From Liolophura sinensis (lineage: Eukaryota > Mollusca > Polyplacophora > Chitonida > Chitonidae), in assembly GCF_032854445.1 (NCBI RefSeq), contig NC_088298.1:2104160-2168159 (forward strand): DNA of 64,000 bases, written 5' to 3'. This document shows positions 22,556 through 35,760 of the stretch, in pieces; position 1 is the stretch's first letter; each line of letters starts with the position of its first letter. A program made the translations under genes and the position numbers. Below the pieces are notes generated by a model. The model saw only the letters and a list, made by a program, of their open reading frames with translations, was not told the origin of the DNA and made no database searches.

Positions 22556-22646
22556 CGTGGACTGAAATGCACAGAGACTCAGCGAGGATTTCTATGGAGT
22601 TCTGGCCCCTGGCGAAGCACCCACCCGGTTGCCGGCAGTAGGTCAC
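22556..22646 (-). other. Exon-like GC-rich stretch with a strong donor
   Basis: On the minus strand this ends at donor CACG|GTAAGATC and is open in one frame for 30 codons (VTYCRQPGGCFARGQ..., three Cys, phase 0 to phase 1). The presumed acceptor GTCAGTGCAG lacks a pyrimidine tract, and a TATAGGG and a TGACGTAA-type CRE motif lie just upstream, so a non-coding first exon is an alternative. An open run of this length is common by chance. Confidence 0.22.
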
Positions 22647-24774
22647 CTGCACTGACGTAACCCTATACAGTACTTGTTATTCTTACCCTACCACTAATTC
22701 TAAATGGTTTAATGATCGGATCAAGCGATATGGACTTGACTCCACACCTGCCGCGTCTTTGGAAGGCGTTTCAAGTTTTTTTTCTTTTTGTCCACACTGT
22801 CAAAAGTTTAGTGTATTAATGAATCTCAACGGAAAGAACGCCCTCATTGTTTAAAACCCCAGATCTCACGTACAGGCTTAAAACCGGATAATCTTATATC
22901 AGTGGGGGTGGGAGGGGGGGGGGGGGATGTTATTAATACCCAAGATTGATGGCCGATTGTGTGTGAGAGAGGATATGACAGTACACAAAACTAAATCCCC
23001 CCCTCCCAATCTATGCCCAGTGTCATTCTCCTCCCTCTCTATAGCTCCGTCCAAGCAGCAGGAGTCTGAATGCTGTGAAGCATGACGATGGTTGCTGACA
23101 CGCATTAAACCATGTATAGTACATCTATTGTTAAAGTGCACGCCTTTTTTAAATATTAACTCCTCAGGTGAGTGTTTCACCGCTGTACATACATACAAAA
23201 CTCTCATTCGTTAACACGAAGAGTAAATACATTAGAGACTCAATTTTTGATATCCTGATTAAATTTTTTTTATTGCAATATGTTATCATGGAGTATATCG
23301 CGTGTGTGTAAATAATCTGTCAATCTCGCTTTGTGTACCTTTAGAATAGGGAAAATTTTCCACCTTAACAAGTTGGTTTCCAACCTCTGTAAGAAGACCA
23401 TCATTCCTTGCTGTTACGATACAATGCTTGTGAAGAACCTTTTTGCTTTAAAAGCACAGACAACTGAACAGAAACTGTGATGTATTACATAAAAGAACAA
23501 GAGAGTACCGTACGCTGTTTGGGCCAACCTGTCCTATGTTCTCGATTCTTCGCATTTTATGAATTCAGGTCTAAACTAATTACGTATTAATTAATTAATT
23601 AAAGCAGTTAAACGAAAGTATGGCCGCTTGTGCCATCATATCTAAAAGTTTATAGGCTTTCATGTGCAACCAGGTGTCCATGCAACCAGAAGTCCATGCA
23701 GCCAGGAGTCCATATGAATCGCATCTATATATGATTTTAGAATACCGTGATACCTACGCATAACTCAAGATTCTAAAGAGAAATAAATCCACACATAATG
23801 ACTTTATTAAAAAGCAATCACGATCACTAATGGACTACAAGTCATGGGGTAACGTAATCAAGACCAGAAGAAAGATGTCATTTTTATATGCAGTCTTACA
23901 TAACACAATCTAATAAAGTACCGTACTAAAGTCTGATAGCGAAACACGGAATATAAAACACCTTACCTTTGGCGAGAATTTAAATGGTCTTGTAAAGGAC
24001 TTATATCCGCTATCCTTTATTCCACAAAGTCACGAGTCCTTAATGATGTGTACACTTAGTGAGTGACAAAGGGCTTAATTAAATCGGTTACCAGGTATAC
24101 CAATGGAATTTCATCTATGTCCATTTTTTGCTTCTTTCTTTCATGAGTGCTTGTTGGTTTGCATATCCAAGACAGCCACAAAGATTGTACAAAAATGTGT
24201 TGTAGTGTAAACACGTGTAGGAAGTACTAAAGTTTTTGGTATGTCCAAAATTTAAGAGAATTATAAATAGAAAAAATGGGAGTGTTCACTGCCCAAAACA
24301 ATACCTTTGGTATTTGTGAAGAGGACAGAAAGCGTTAATTATAGAAATCTATGTCCAAAAATAGAAATTGTTTTCTACCTGTAGAATTTGCCCCGGGCTT
24401 GAGGCGTGTTTAGTGTTCCAATTTGCTCGTGAAATGGTGAATACATACAGGGTCAAGCCTCAGTACAGGTGCTATCAATTGTAATTAAAGGTAATTCTGA
24501 CAATGTCAGAAGGTTTGTCGGCGCACCCAGCGAACTCGGTGCATGGGTTCCTGTTCAACAAACCCTAGCTCTTACGGGATTTATCTGTATAAGAGAAATA
24601 CTTTTTCGCAAAACGTTAAATACCAAGCAACACGAGCATAGAGAACAATACGTTAAAGGCCCCAAAAGAGTTATACATATGTCAAGGTAACTGTTCTTAT
24701 CTTCCGAAAATGCAACATTTTGAAAAGTCCTTCTGAACAAACCCTATCATCAATGCTTATAATACAAAGGTATC
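22647..24774. other. No gene seen
   Basis: AT-rich sequence with a G run (22912-22926) and a short repeat around CCAGGAGTCCATG (23668-23712). An isolated minus-strand donor CAAAG|GTAAGG at about 23,964 has no convincing exon attached. Confidence 0.5.
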
Positions 24775-25160
24775 TAGCCAAATGAGCGAACGGCCGACTT
24801 ACTCAAGATAACTTGGCCAGTAGGCCTAGTACAAAATCAAGTGACCGAACGGCAGACTTACCCCAAGAGAACTAGGCCAGTAGTACAGATTCAACTGACC
24901 GAACGGTTGACTAACCTCAAGAAAACTTGGCCAGCGGTGCTGAGTCAACTGGCCGAACGGCACATTTACTCCAAGAGAACTTGACCAGTGGTACAGAGTC
25001 AAATGACCCAACGGAAGGCTGACCCACGACAAAATGGCCAAACGTAAAGAGTCAAATGACCGAAGGGCAGACTTACCCCACGAGAACTTGGCCAGGAGTA
25101 CAGACTCAACTGATCGAACGGCAGATTTACCTCAAGAGAACTAGGCCAGTATAGTACAAC
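24775..25160. repeat. 54-base minisatellite, about 7 degenerate units
   Basis: The unit begins GACCGAACGGCAGACTTACC and continues CCAAGAGAACTAGGCCAGTA then a variable GTACAGAGTCAACT. Spurious minus-strand ORFs (WPSSLGVSLPFGHLTLY) come from it. Confidence 0.9.
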
Positions 25161-25471
25161 GTCTCCAATAGCCCAAGTCATTTGTTTTACAGTGTTCTCG
25201 ATAAAACGTATATCTGGACTCACTATATGGTCAGGACGATTTCTTACAATTCAACCAAATGACCGCAAATTTATATCAACATATCGTCAAGACCTGTCCC
25301 AACCAAGCGTTACATCACCACTGAACATGCAATGTCACCTACAACGGATATAATTAACCTTCACTGTAACGACTTTGTCTTAACTTCAGAATACTTTACT
25401 GGCCTGAAATTGTGACCCACCGTAACCATTTTATTTTAGTACTTTAAAACATTTTTTATTTCAAAGTTGCC

Positions 25472-25581
25472 CTCATCCTCCAGCTCTGCCCGTTTTCCTC
25501 CCACCACAATGCTAGCCGCTGTCGTATAAGCGAAATATTCTTGAGTACGGCGTAAAACACCAATCAAACAAATAAAGAAAT
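25472..25581 (+). mobile_element. 5'-truncated SINE family A copy with target-site duplication
   Basis: This copy keeps only the 3' half (GGAGG-less TTTTCCTCCCACCACAATGC through GTACGGCGTAAAAC to an AAAT-type tail). AAAGTTGCC flanks it at 25463-25471 and 25582-25590. Its tail forms part of the left arm of the foldback at 25546-25780. Confidence 0.85.
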
Positions 25582-25780
25582 AAAGTTGCCTTAGATACTG
25601 AAATGAAAATTAGAGTTTAAGTTCAAATGTAAGTTCAGGAATAATATAAAAAGCAAAGACTACGTCAGTCTTAGCCTTTACCTGTGATATTATTCCTGCA
25701 CTTACGCTTGAACTTCAACTCTAGTTTTCATTTCAGGATCTAAGGCAACTTTATTTATTTATTTCACGTTTTACGCCGTC
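25546..25780. repeat. Foldback: about 95-base inverted repeat with 38-base loop
   Basis: The left arm (25546-25648) runs from the SINE end ACGGCGTAAAAC through AAAGTTGCCTTAGATACTGA to AGGAATAATAT. The right arm (25687-25780) is its inverted copy, from ATATTATTCCTGC to AAGGCAACTTTATTTATTTA and ACGTTTTACGCCGT. SINE-derived sequence at both outer ends shows that the inverted duplication took place after the SINE landed. Confidence 0.88.
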
Positions 25781-26934
25781 TAAGTTTTGTGATCCTGGGA
25801 CCTGCTGTATGAATTGTAAGATGTGTGAAAAGACCAAAACTCGTGACTGTTGAAGTTACCACAATTCAAGCATTTACATGAATATTTAGAGCAAAGCCCT
25901 AACTGAGGTAAAATGACAAGATACCCTATTTCCCTGATGATACGTGTGGCAATTGTCAGCCTTCCCTTCTCTGGTTTTACCTAATTCTTTCGTAGTATTT
26001 TATCATGCAAAGAATATTACGTCATTTTGTAAACAAAAAATGCAATGCACTATACTTGCCTTTGATAACAGCTGGTTAGCATTCCATGACAGGCTTAATA
26101 CGAGTTCATCTTCTAACGATGCAAGCCAAATAATTACTTTCGCAAAATATCAGCATAATCCGTCCATGTGTTACCGTTTAAAATCGGCATTGAAGTTCAT
26201 AAAGTTTACAATGTGGTTCTCTTCATAAATTACTTAACTTAAAGAATAATTTTAATACTATAAATGGTCCAGGTACGAGGCTGATATTTTCTGAAAGGGC
26301 ATCATTTGAGGTATTGTTGGTAAGTAGAGGAAATATGACTTGATTAGCAAATATAGATTTTTGGGCTTAATAAAGCCCCTTAAAGCAGATCAACTTCCAT
26401 GAAGTTTCTCAAGGGCAATAAAAAAATCTGACATCACCATAATTTAGTTGTGTTTCAAAAACCTATGTCCTTTCCTTCCTGTGGCATGGCGTTTGGTTTC
26501 AGAACAATCATATGCACACAGAGTAGGTTAACAAACATCTGGCGATTTCAATTAAACCATGAAAGTCGGCATCACTAAATTCGACACAGTTGATGAAACT
26601 CAGTATTTCTGTCTGAACAAAACGTACATGTAGCATGCTATGAATTTCCTATACACAACTCAGCCTATCGTCACCTTTAACCTTCGGAAGGGGTGACAAA
26701 TAATAACGTAAAGCAAAGATGTCGCACAACAAATCTTCTCACGCTTCGGCCGTTTCTCTCCAACAGGTTCTCTTTTATACGTGTTTCTGCTTATTGAAAT
26801 CACGTCACCTGGCGGGCAAAGGCAGGCAGCATATTTCCCACGGGTCGGGATTGGTGCATAAAGCAAATGGCATGGAGAGTTCAACTAATACTTTGCTTGG
26901 TGACAGTATGGCGGTACTTCAGATCAACACGCGG

Positions 26935-26985
26935 CCAGGGGAAACCCTCGACCATCCGCAGGTTTCTGACAGACCGACAACTTTA
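26935..26985 (-). mobile_element. SINE family A fragment
   Basis: GGCCAGGGGAAACCCTCGAC, CATCCGCAGGTTTCTGACAG and ACC match the middle of family A. No ends are seen. The surrounding 25781-27585 holds no gene that I can support. Confidence 0.6.
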
Positions 26986-27585
26986 TAATACGACGACCCG
27001 ATACGGAAAAATCCACTGATATCAAAACTGGTGAATTGGGTCGCCTGAACAAGGGGAACAGAATGCAATTAACGTTCACAATAATCTAAACCGTGGAGAT
27101 TAAATTAGGCATGTCGGCGGCGCACATCACTGTATGTCTATTGCTTGTCTTACGGTGATAAAAAATCCCGGTGAACAGACTTATGGCCCACTGACCTGGG
27201 GTTTATTAGATGACCTAATGTATAGCCTAGACCAGTCATGATAGATCACCACGTTTCAACTTAACAACCGGTATTACGACGAATTAACATGAAATTCTTT
27301 GAGCTAAAAATATTCCATGAAGACAGCGGAATTGCCATATATGGCCATACGCATTGTTACACGTAACTTGTCCATTGTGAAGAAGAGTGTACTGATAACC
27401 CCTATGCAGTAACTGGTGCACGCTAAAGATTTCACAAGATTTCTCACTAGGGTAGGAGAGAGTTTCTGATGTGTGTTATGGTATCTGCATACATGAATCT
27501 TCAGAATTCACACAGAGCATCCAAAAATGATGTGGTTTCAAAAACCTGAAGTAAATATCATCACTTGTCAGCTTTCCTGGTCGGT

Positions 27586-27862
27586 GAAAGCAACAGGTGT
27601 CAGGTTTACGGAAGGGAGAGACCAACAAGTGTCTGATTTACAGCTGAGAGAGACCAACAAATGTCAGATTTACGGCTGGGAGAGACCATCACACGTCAAG
27701 TTTATTGGTAGGCGAAATCAAATGATGTCAGGTTTACACCTAGGAGAAACCATTAGGTGTCAGGTTGTTGGTAAGACAGACCAACAGGTGTCGGATTTGT
27801 TGGTAGGAGAAAGCATCTGGTGTCCGGTTAACGGATGGGAGAAACCAACGGGTGTCAACTTG
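27586..27862. repeat. 32-base minisatellite, about 9 units
   Basis: The unit is CAACAGGTGTCAGGTTTACG followed by GCTGGGAGAGAC, moderately diverged. It ends 30 bases before the foldback at 27893. Confidence 0.9.
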
Positions 27863-27892
27863 TTTTAGTGGCATTTAGAAGTTGGCACGGAA

Positions 27893-28086
27893 GTACACTA
27901 GACAAGGCATTGCTTATGGATTTTCAACTTATTGGTTTACTGTCACGACGTTTCGATGCGGATGTTAGCATCGTTATCAAGTTGACCCTTGTTGTCACTT
28001 GATAACGATGCTAATATCTGCATTAAAACGTAGTGACAGTAAACCAAGAAGTTGTAAATCCATAAACAATGCCTTGTCCAGAGTAC
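27893..28086. repeat. Near-perfect foldback: two 89-base arms, 16-base loop
   Basis: The left arm (27893-27981) and the reverse complement of the right arm (27998-28086) differ at only about ten sites. Both hold GACAAGGCATTG, GGTTTACTGTCAC and AGCATCGTTATCAAG. A hairpin of this size can be a non-autonomous foldback element or a source of small RNA. No transposon terminal motif or clear target-site duplication is visible. Confidence 0.92.
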
Positions 28087-28231
28087 AATGGGCGTGTCAA
28101 GTTTGTGAGTGAAACAACCAAGCGAATACTTACAGGTTGCAGTCATATTGTGTTCTCTCAAAGCTCTACAAGGTCGGCCCTCCATTTATAAAATCATCAC
28201 AATGAAGATACCCAACGCTTCAGCTCCGTTC

Positions 28232-28352
28232 TATTTATTTATTTATTTGATTAGTGTTCTAAGCCGTACTCAAGAATATTTCACTTATACGACGGCGGCC
28301 AACATTGGGCTGGGAGGAAAGCGGGTTGCAGTTTGCTACAAGACCTTCCCAC
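28232..28352 (-). mobile_element. SINE family A, 5'-truncated
   Basis: The T-rich tail complement (ATTTATTTATTTATTTGATT), GCCGTACTCAAGAATATTTC and ACGACGGCGGCC are present; the head is missing. It abuts the long minisatellite that starts at about 28360. Confidence 0.88.
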
Positions 28353-28359
28353 ATAATCT

Positions 28360-29605
28360 GTTACGTGTACCTGATGGGGTGTTACTTGTACCTGATGGGA
28401 TGTTACCTGTACCTGATGTGGTGTTACGTGTACCTAATAGGGTGTTGCGTGTACCTGATGGGGTGATGGGGTGTTACGAGTACGTGATGGGGTGTTATGT
28501 GTACCTGATGGGGTGTTACCTGTACCTGATGCGGTGTTATGTGTACCTGATGGGGTGTTATGTGTACCTGATTGGGTGTTATGTGTACCTGATTGGGTGA
28601 TATGTGTACCTGATGGGGTGTAATGTGTATCTCATGGGGTGTTATGTGTACCTGATGGGGTGTTATGTGTACCTGATGGGATGTTACTTGTACCTGATGG
28701 GGTGTAACCTGTACCTGATGGGGTGTTGCGTGTACCTGATGGGGTGTTACGAGTACGTGATGGGGTGTTATGTGTACCTGATGGGGTGATGGGGTGTTAC
28801 CTGTACCTGATGCGGTGTTATGTGTACCTGATGGGGTGTTATGTGTACCTGATTGAGTGTTATGTGTACCTGATTGGGTGATATGTGTACCTGATGGGGT
28901 GTAATGTGTATCCCATGGGGTGTTATGTGTACCTGATGTGGTGTTATGTGTACCTGATGGGGTGTTACGTTTACCAGATAGGGTGTTATGTGCATCTGAT
29001 TGGGTGTTACGTGTACCTGATGGGGTGTTACGTGTACCTGACGGGGTGATGGGATGTTACGTGTACCTGATGGGTGTTACGTGTACCTGATGGGCTGTTA
29101 CTTGTACCTGATGTGGTGTTACGTGTACCTGATGTGGTGTTACGTGTACCTGATGGGGTGTTACGTGTACCTGATGGGGTGTTACGTGTACCTGATGGGG
29201 TGTTATGTGTAAATGATAGGGTGTCACGTGTACCTGATGGGGGTGATGGGGTGTTACGTGTATCTGATGGGGTGTTACGTGTACCTGATGTGGTGTTATG
29301 TGTACCTGATGTGGTGTTATGTGTACCTGATGGGGTGTTATGTGTACCTGATTTGGTGTTACGTGTACCTGATGGGGTGTAACGTGTCCTGATGGGGTGT
29401 TATGTGTACCAGATGGGGTGTTATGTGTACCTGATGGGGTGTTATGTGTACCTGATGGGGTGTTACGTGTACCTGATGGGGTGTTATGTGTACCTGATGG
29501 GGTGTTACGTGTACCTGATGGTGTGTTATGTGTACCTGATGGGGTGTTATGTGTACCGGATGGGGTGTTATGTGTACCGGATGGGGTGTTATGTGTATCT
29601 TTTTA
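28360..29605. repeat. 21-base minisatellite, about 59 units, with a higher-order duplication
   Basis: The unit is GTACCTGATGGGGTGTTAYG plus T, over 1.25 kb. Because 21 is a multiple of three it yields false ORFs (VLRVPDG and CYVYLMG units). Blocks near 28440-28650 and 28723-28935 share the same order of variant units (GCGTGTACC, GAGTACGTGATG, GATGCGGTG, ATTGGGTGATATG, GTAATGTGTAT), showing a segmental duplication of about 285 bases inside the array. Confidence 0.97.
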
Positions 29606-32600
29606 GCAATTCAATAAAACCAACCTGCCTAATGACAAGTGGGGCATCAATTCAAAATGAACCCATGGCAACAGGTTGCAACAGAACGCCGGAAAAGTTA
29701 ATCTTGCAAAGATGAACCGACGACAAAGGTCAACAGCATTGATCAAAAATAACCAACCAACTATATATTCCGAAAACTTTACGATCCCATCATTTATTAA
29801 ATATGTCTACATAGCTTTCGTCATAAGTAGACTGAATTTGCGATGCTCCCATTCGTAGATTATTTCAGTAGTAGCAATCAAAAGAACAACAACAACAAAA
29901 AACATGGCAGCTGCGAGATGACACCAGTCCAAATTTAGTTCTCTTCTCCTTCATCTCTGTCATAAACTTACATGTATTAGATCTGATTTTTTGTAGTACC
30001 CATGAATCAATGTAAAATTTTCTTTCCAAGTCTTACGGCTGGTTGAGGTTTCAGTTTTGATGAGATGACACTACGCATGCGCATTCTAGCAAAAAAGTCT
30101 CGTTTTTTCCCTGGCCTCCTACTTTTCACCTCTATAGATCGGGTCATCAGAAAGCACACGGTAAAACGGTAACCACAGGCATTAACAGAGTTTAAAACAA
30201 AGGGCAAGCAGACAGGATATTCAACAGACCGTGGCGAGCCCACAATGGGTTTACACCCATTGAGGATTTTCCTGACGAAAGCGATGATAATGCGAATCCT
30301 ATACTTACAATGCCAGGTTAGACGATAATACAAGATCTAAAGAATTGCAGCTATCATCACTGCATTTTTTTTTTCGAATTTCATTCTTCTTAAATCATAG
30401 GGCCTGTAAGTTGCTACTAATTCAATATTTACATGAACGGTCATATACAGGAGAAGCACACACGTGTCTAACAGTTTCAGACGTACAGTCATTTTCCAGG
30501 CATGCAGAAAAAATATAGAAAACAACATGTAATAAGCCCAACTTAGCTATCTCCCTTGAGGTCACTCTCCCTTTTAAAAGGTGTTTAAGAAGTAAGCTGT
30601 GGTCAGATGCTAGCTCTGAAAATAGCTAATAGCGAGATTTGATGTTAAAACGAGGTAAGTTAGTCCACTTTCTACATACACTTTCAAGACAGATTTTAAT
30701 TTTGTAAAATTGATTTGGACAAGGGAGATAATTCAGAGCAGGCCTATTAACAAATTTAGATTAATCTTCAGAAGTCTGTCCTCGTACTTGTGGTTTTGAG
30801 TGTCAAATGCTGAAAAAACAGTGATACTCTGTCAGTAGCTCTGAACACCAATAAAGCCTATAACAATGGTAACAAAAAGTCAAATAGCCCTACCATGCCG
30901 TAAAGCGGCGACGTCATTTTTCAGTGAGATGTCGGTTTGTCACTCTCAACCGCCAGCCATTGTCGGTCATTTGAGACCGACAGCAAGACCGAGAACCAGG
31001 CTTCACATGGGTGGGAATAATACAATGTTATTCATAACCGATGACTTGCATCTCTTGAAATATTTAGTTTAGTCGAATTCGTCTTTCGTGGATTACACAC
31101 CAATCTGTCCTCGCGCGCCGTCAAGCTGTGACGACAGGGCACAAAGGGACGTAACTATGACGTTGCAACGTGCAAACTCCAAATTTCTATATTGATTCTT
31201 TCATAGACTGGTTTAGTACGTGATACAATGGTATACTTGCAGGCAATCCATTTGACTCATTTAAGCGTCAGAGTATCACACAATGACTAGGTTCATCTGA
31301 TGATATCTAAGTATGACATATTAGCTGCAGGGGGAGAAAAAGCTAATGGGATCTTTACGTCAAACCAAGCTATAAAGGCAACCGTTAAGAACCAGACAAA
31401 TGGAATTTAAATTCGTCAACGAGAAATAAAAACGAAACAAAAGCTGATATCACAATTCAGGCGGCCTAAGGTGAATGGTGACGAAGAAAAACGTCCGATA
31501 TACAAGCGGATTGTACGCGTAAACATCCATCAACAACACCAAAGGCATACTTTCATTGGACGCAGTACTTTTTACTGACATTTTCCTTAATTCAATTGTG
31601 ATAATGTCACTAAATCCTTTCTATGATTAACTGGATCTAACCGGTTTTACTGTACTGCTATCCCCCAAGTATAGCACTGAGCTGATATTAGACACAACAT
31701 TACATAAAGAGATTTTTTTGGCAGGGTATTGGAGATTACGATTACAATCAAATAAGTAAATAAATAACAAAATCTAGCTGTGTTAAATTATACACAGGAT
31801 ATTTTAACAAATGACAGATTTGAAACAGATCATTAGTATCAAGTTTCTCCTGAAAATTTATGCATTTTCAAGTAACACAAGCGATGGTGTAACTATCATG
31901 AGCAACATTTTCCATTACCCATGTCGAGGCACCTTACGTTACCTGTCTCACGTTACCAGAATGCTTATAAACAGACAAAAATTAAAGTTAAGAATGATAA
32001 GTTTCCGATAATCATTCAGTAGGGTTATTAATAACATAGTGCCTGGCGAGAGGTAACTTGTACGAAGGAGTTTGGACTGATGCTGAACGACGGGATAAAT
32101 GTATACATCTACATTCGTTAGGTTGAATATGAACGTTTCAGAGGGCCACAGTTAAAAGACTCTCTCCACAATTCTATTAATTCAACATAAGTATTCATTT
32201 AGACTAACAGGATATTATGTTGAATACGACAGAACATTATGTTATAATAACTGAACACATTCTAGCATCACTCAACAGACTTTCTGTTAAAAAAACACAA
32301 TTTAATCTTGGTTAACAGAAATGACAAAAAGTATGTTTATTTCAGCAATGAATATTTAGTTGTGTGTTGTGTATAAGACTTAAAATTATTTTCTTATTTT
32401 TTTTCTCAAAAGGAATCAGTGAATAACACACATGCTGAATTCAGTGTTAAGTACCAAAATATCAAAAAGAAAGGGTCATGTGAAAAGCAGAATTACTAAT
32501 TAGTGGCCTAACATATGAAATGTAACGGCCACACATATGTACTTTGTCTTACTCATCAGAAATGACCTTGGGCTAGTCGTAAAATTTATGACGCATTTCA

Positions 32601-35190
32601 AATCCAGGTCTTTTGTCCATAGCTGCGTATACATATAACAAAAGCCCCCACCTCCATTCGCCCCCCCCCCCCCCCCCCCCCCACTCCTTTCCCCCGTCTA
32701 TCTCCCTCTTCTACTGGTATGGGCATAAAAATATCTACAGTTTCTGTCTCAATGCACTTACATCGTTATCCAGCAAAACAAACATTGTGTTTGTTGATAA
32801 AACGCCTTCATTTTGAGCTGCGCAGACTGTCCGTCGAGCCATATGACTGTATACATACGTCAGAGATCATTCAGTCTTGAATTTGTAAATATTATGTCCT
32901 GGAGAAATCCATTATACCAATGAAACAGAGCGTAAACAAATACACCCCGAAGTCGCTGCACTAATCCACACTCAATGTTCTTCATCTAATACTTACCTAC
33001 TAGCAGAAGCGTCTCTGAAGAAAATCCCTTTCATTTTTCCTTGTTTCTCTGAAGCAGTCGTTGCTCAGCTATTGCATTATCTTGCAGGAGTTGTCTCCCT
33101 TACACATGATGGTTCTTATTTACACCGGAGACCGTATCCTACGACTCAGTCAAATAGCCTCAATTTAAACGCCGTTAGGTATTGAAAGTATACTAGAAAC
33201 ATGCAGGGTTAGTTGAAGAGCGTTCCACAGAAGACAGCCTCGTGTTTATTCACCGGACCTTTACTCTTTGTGTACTCCTCTTTTAACTACTGTTCAACGA
33301 AATACTACGTCTCTTCACTCTTGCCTATCACCGGAAAGCCAACAATTAAATTAATATCTCAGCTGATGATCCACGCATATCCCACTGCATGAGATTGCCC
33401 TTCAAACGCCTAAGGGTGTTTTATAAACCGTTAACAACAGACAGAAAGTTTTGTTTGGATTTTCTCTTTCAGCTAATATATCATTTCACACGTCAAATTA
33501 AGAGTTTGCATACTTTTAATAAAAATGTATAAATAATTTGCGGAGAGAGAACTGAGCTACGCTTCGTTCCATCTACTGGTGTCCATGTCAAAACCTTATA
33601 TCTACATCAGTAAACAATGAACCATGAAGAGTGTACACATCTGTACACAAAACATCTTTAAGAAATACGAATACTCTTTGAATTAAAACGAACAAAGCTA
33701 GTTCATACGCTGCGGTTCCCACTGAGAGTAATTCCATAAGAATATACGAAGTTTCTATACACAAAAGCTACATTCGAGTGTGTTAGAAAAGAAACTTTGA
33801 TATGACGTTGAATGGGGCAGATATGACGTCAAGGTACTTTTGGTGGAATAACGTAAGCGGTATTCGTGGCCTTACGTCAGCCAGTGATCACGTGGCAAAG
33901 GGGCAATAAATAGGCATCGATACTATGCAAGTTGATTGGTTCTAATTTTGGAAAGCAATCCAGTTTATCTTATTCCTTATCACTTCAAAAATCTTTCAAA
34001 ACGAACTTTTGAAAAAAGCTATTTAAACACGGTTTCTCTATGTAATATTTGTATACACTTGCAACACCGCCTCGCCCCTCCAACCCCCCCCCCCCCACCC
34101 ACCCACCTCCAACCCCCACACACATCCCGCTTAACGACCGGTCGTGACGTAATATGGGAGACAATAAAAGAAAACAATGCCGAAAGCTTCCTGATCATGG
34201 ACTGTTCTGTTCTGAGCTTCCGTGCTGCACGCCATCTCCCTTCCCTATCGTGGCTTTGTTTTGGTTTAATTCTATTCACATTTGATAGTCAACGTAATCA
34301 TAAGCTAATGTCAAACATCTTCACCTTTAAATGCTATGGTGTGTGACATTCAGTGCTTTGTTTATTAAAGGAAATCTCGCATTCTTCATACTTTGCATGT
34401 GTGTTCAATGTTTCTGACAATGTGTGATGTACATGTACCTGTACTGGACGCGGCGGGTGGAAGGGGGTGGGGGGGGGGGATGGAAGATGGAAGTAACGGG
34501 AGGCAGAGGACCACGGATCATAGCCATATGGTATCTTTTTAACATGTAGTCACCCCGTGAATCAAACAATCTGGAATCTTCGAATGTATACATATATTTA
34601 ACCCGAACACCTGAAAAAGAACAAGTGACCTTACACACTTCTTAAGCTAAATGCAGAGCATTTTAAAATAAAAAAGGAGGCATACAATCCACCCGGAAAA
34701 GGAGACAAATCTCGTGCATGGAGAGGAGAATTTTTTTTTTTGTCAGCTGTTAATTTGCCCACTTCTTCAGACAAATAGGGTCAGTTAGAGAATGAAGTCA
34801 TCACTGTGCGATAACTGATTTTTCCAAAGGAGTCCAGTTGGATGTTGATAATCTACGTGGGTTAAAGAAACGCCAACAAGGAGCGTTACTTCGTTGTTTT
34901 AACGTCACAAGGGGACTTAACTCCGGTGTCGTAACGTCACAGCATAACAAAATTTACTGTATGGTGTATGAGCAACAGGCTTAATCTTTTTGCAGAAGAT
35001 AAATATATATGTATGTGTTTTCGGATGCAACAACACCAGCATAATGTACACGAACACATGTATGCAGTGAAGTAGAGCGTATAAAACATACGACGTTTTT
35101 TGTCTTACCTTATAAGGTTGCCTCATGTCCTTTGATATACGGTCGACCACAATGTATTGTGTCTTAACATACAGTATTACCTGGATTCAC
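29606..35190. other. No gene seen
   Basis: This 5.6-kb stretch holds a partial MITE at 32164-32305, a C run (32660-32682) and AGGGAGATAACT-type motifs at 30,550, 30,720 and 33,090. Donor-like sites occur at 30,655 (plus, CGAG|GTAAGT) and 32,996 (minus, AG|GTAAGT), but no open exon with a matching acceptor is attached. A 108-codon minus ORF at 30007-30333 has no recognisable feature. Confidence 0.45.
32164..32305. mobile_element. Palindromic MITE, copy 2, partial
   Basis: It contains ATTCTATTAATTCAACATAA, AACAGGATATTATGTTGAAT and TCTAGCATCACTCAACAGAC, in the family order, but lacks clean ends. Confidence 0.75.
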
Positions 35191-35760
35191 GTAATCTCTC
35201 ACACTCCGAAATACAGCATTAACATCATTGCCTCATATCATGAGGTATACAAGCGTCGAGCATATTGCTTTATTTCTCGATATTCAGCGTCGAGCACATT
35301 GATTCATTTCTTGATATGCATTACAGCGTCGACAACATTGCCTCATATCATGCGATATTCAGCGTCGAGCACATTGATTCATTTCTTGATATGCATTACT
35401 GCGTCGACAACATTGCCTCATATCATGCGATATACAGCGTCGAACACGTTGCTTCATTCCTCGGTATACAGCGTCCAGCTGGCATCATATCGTGGAAAAC
35501 AGAATCGAAAACATTGCCTGATATCGTAGAAAATATTGTCGACCGTGCTGCCACATTTCTTAATAGATAGCGTAGGAAAATTGCCTCTCATCGTGGAAAA
35601 CAGCGTTCAAGGCATTCCCTCATGTCGTGGTATAGAGCGTCGAAAACGCATTCCTTCATGTCTTGAGTTATAAGACGATACACATTGCTTCATATATTGA
35701 ATTATAACGCGATACACATTGTCTCACACCATAAGTTATAATGCGATGCACACTGCCTCA
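35190..35760. repeat. About 76-base dimeric tandem repeat
   Basis: Units alternate between a GCGTCGAGCACATTGATTCA type and a GCGTCGACAACATTGCCTCA type with ATATCATG-like ends. Well kept at 35280-35460, degenerate outward. Confidence 0.85.

Noticed and set aside
30007-30333. 108-codon minus ORF in a GC-richer patch
   Set aside because: No recognisable domain, no matching exon borders, and no repeat partner; an open frame of this length can occur by chance.
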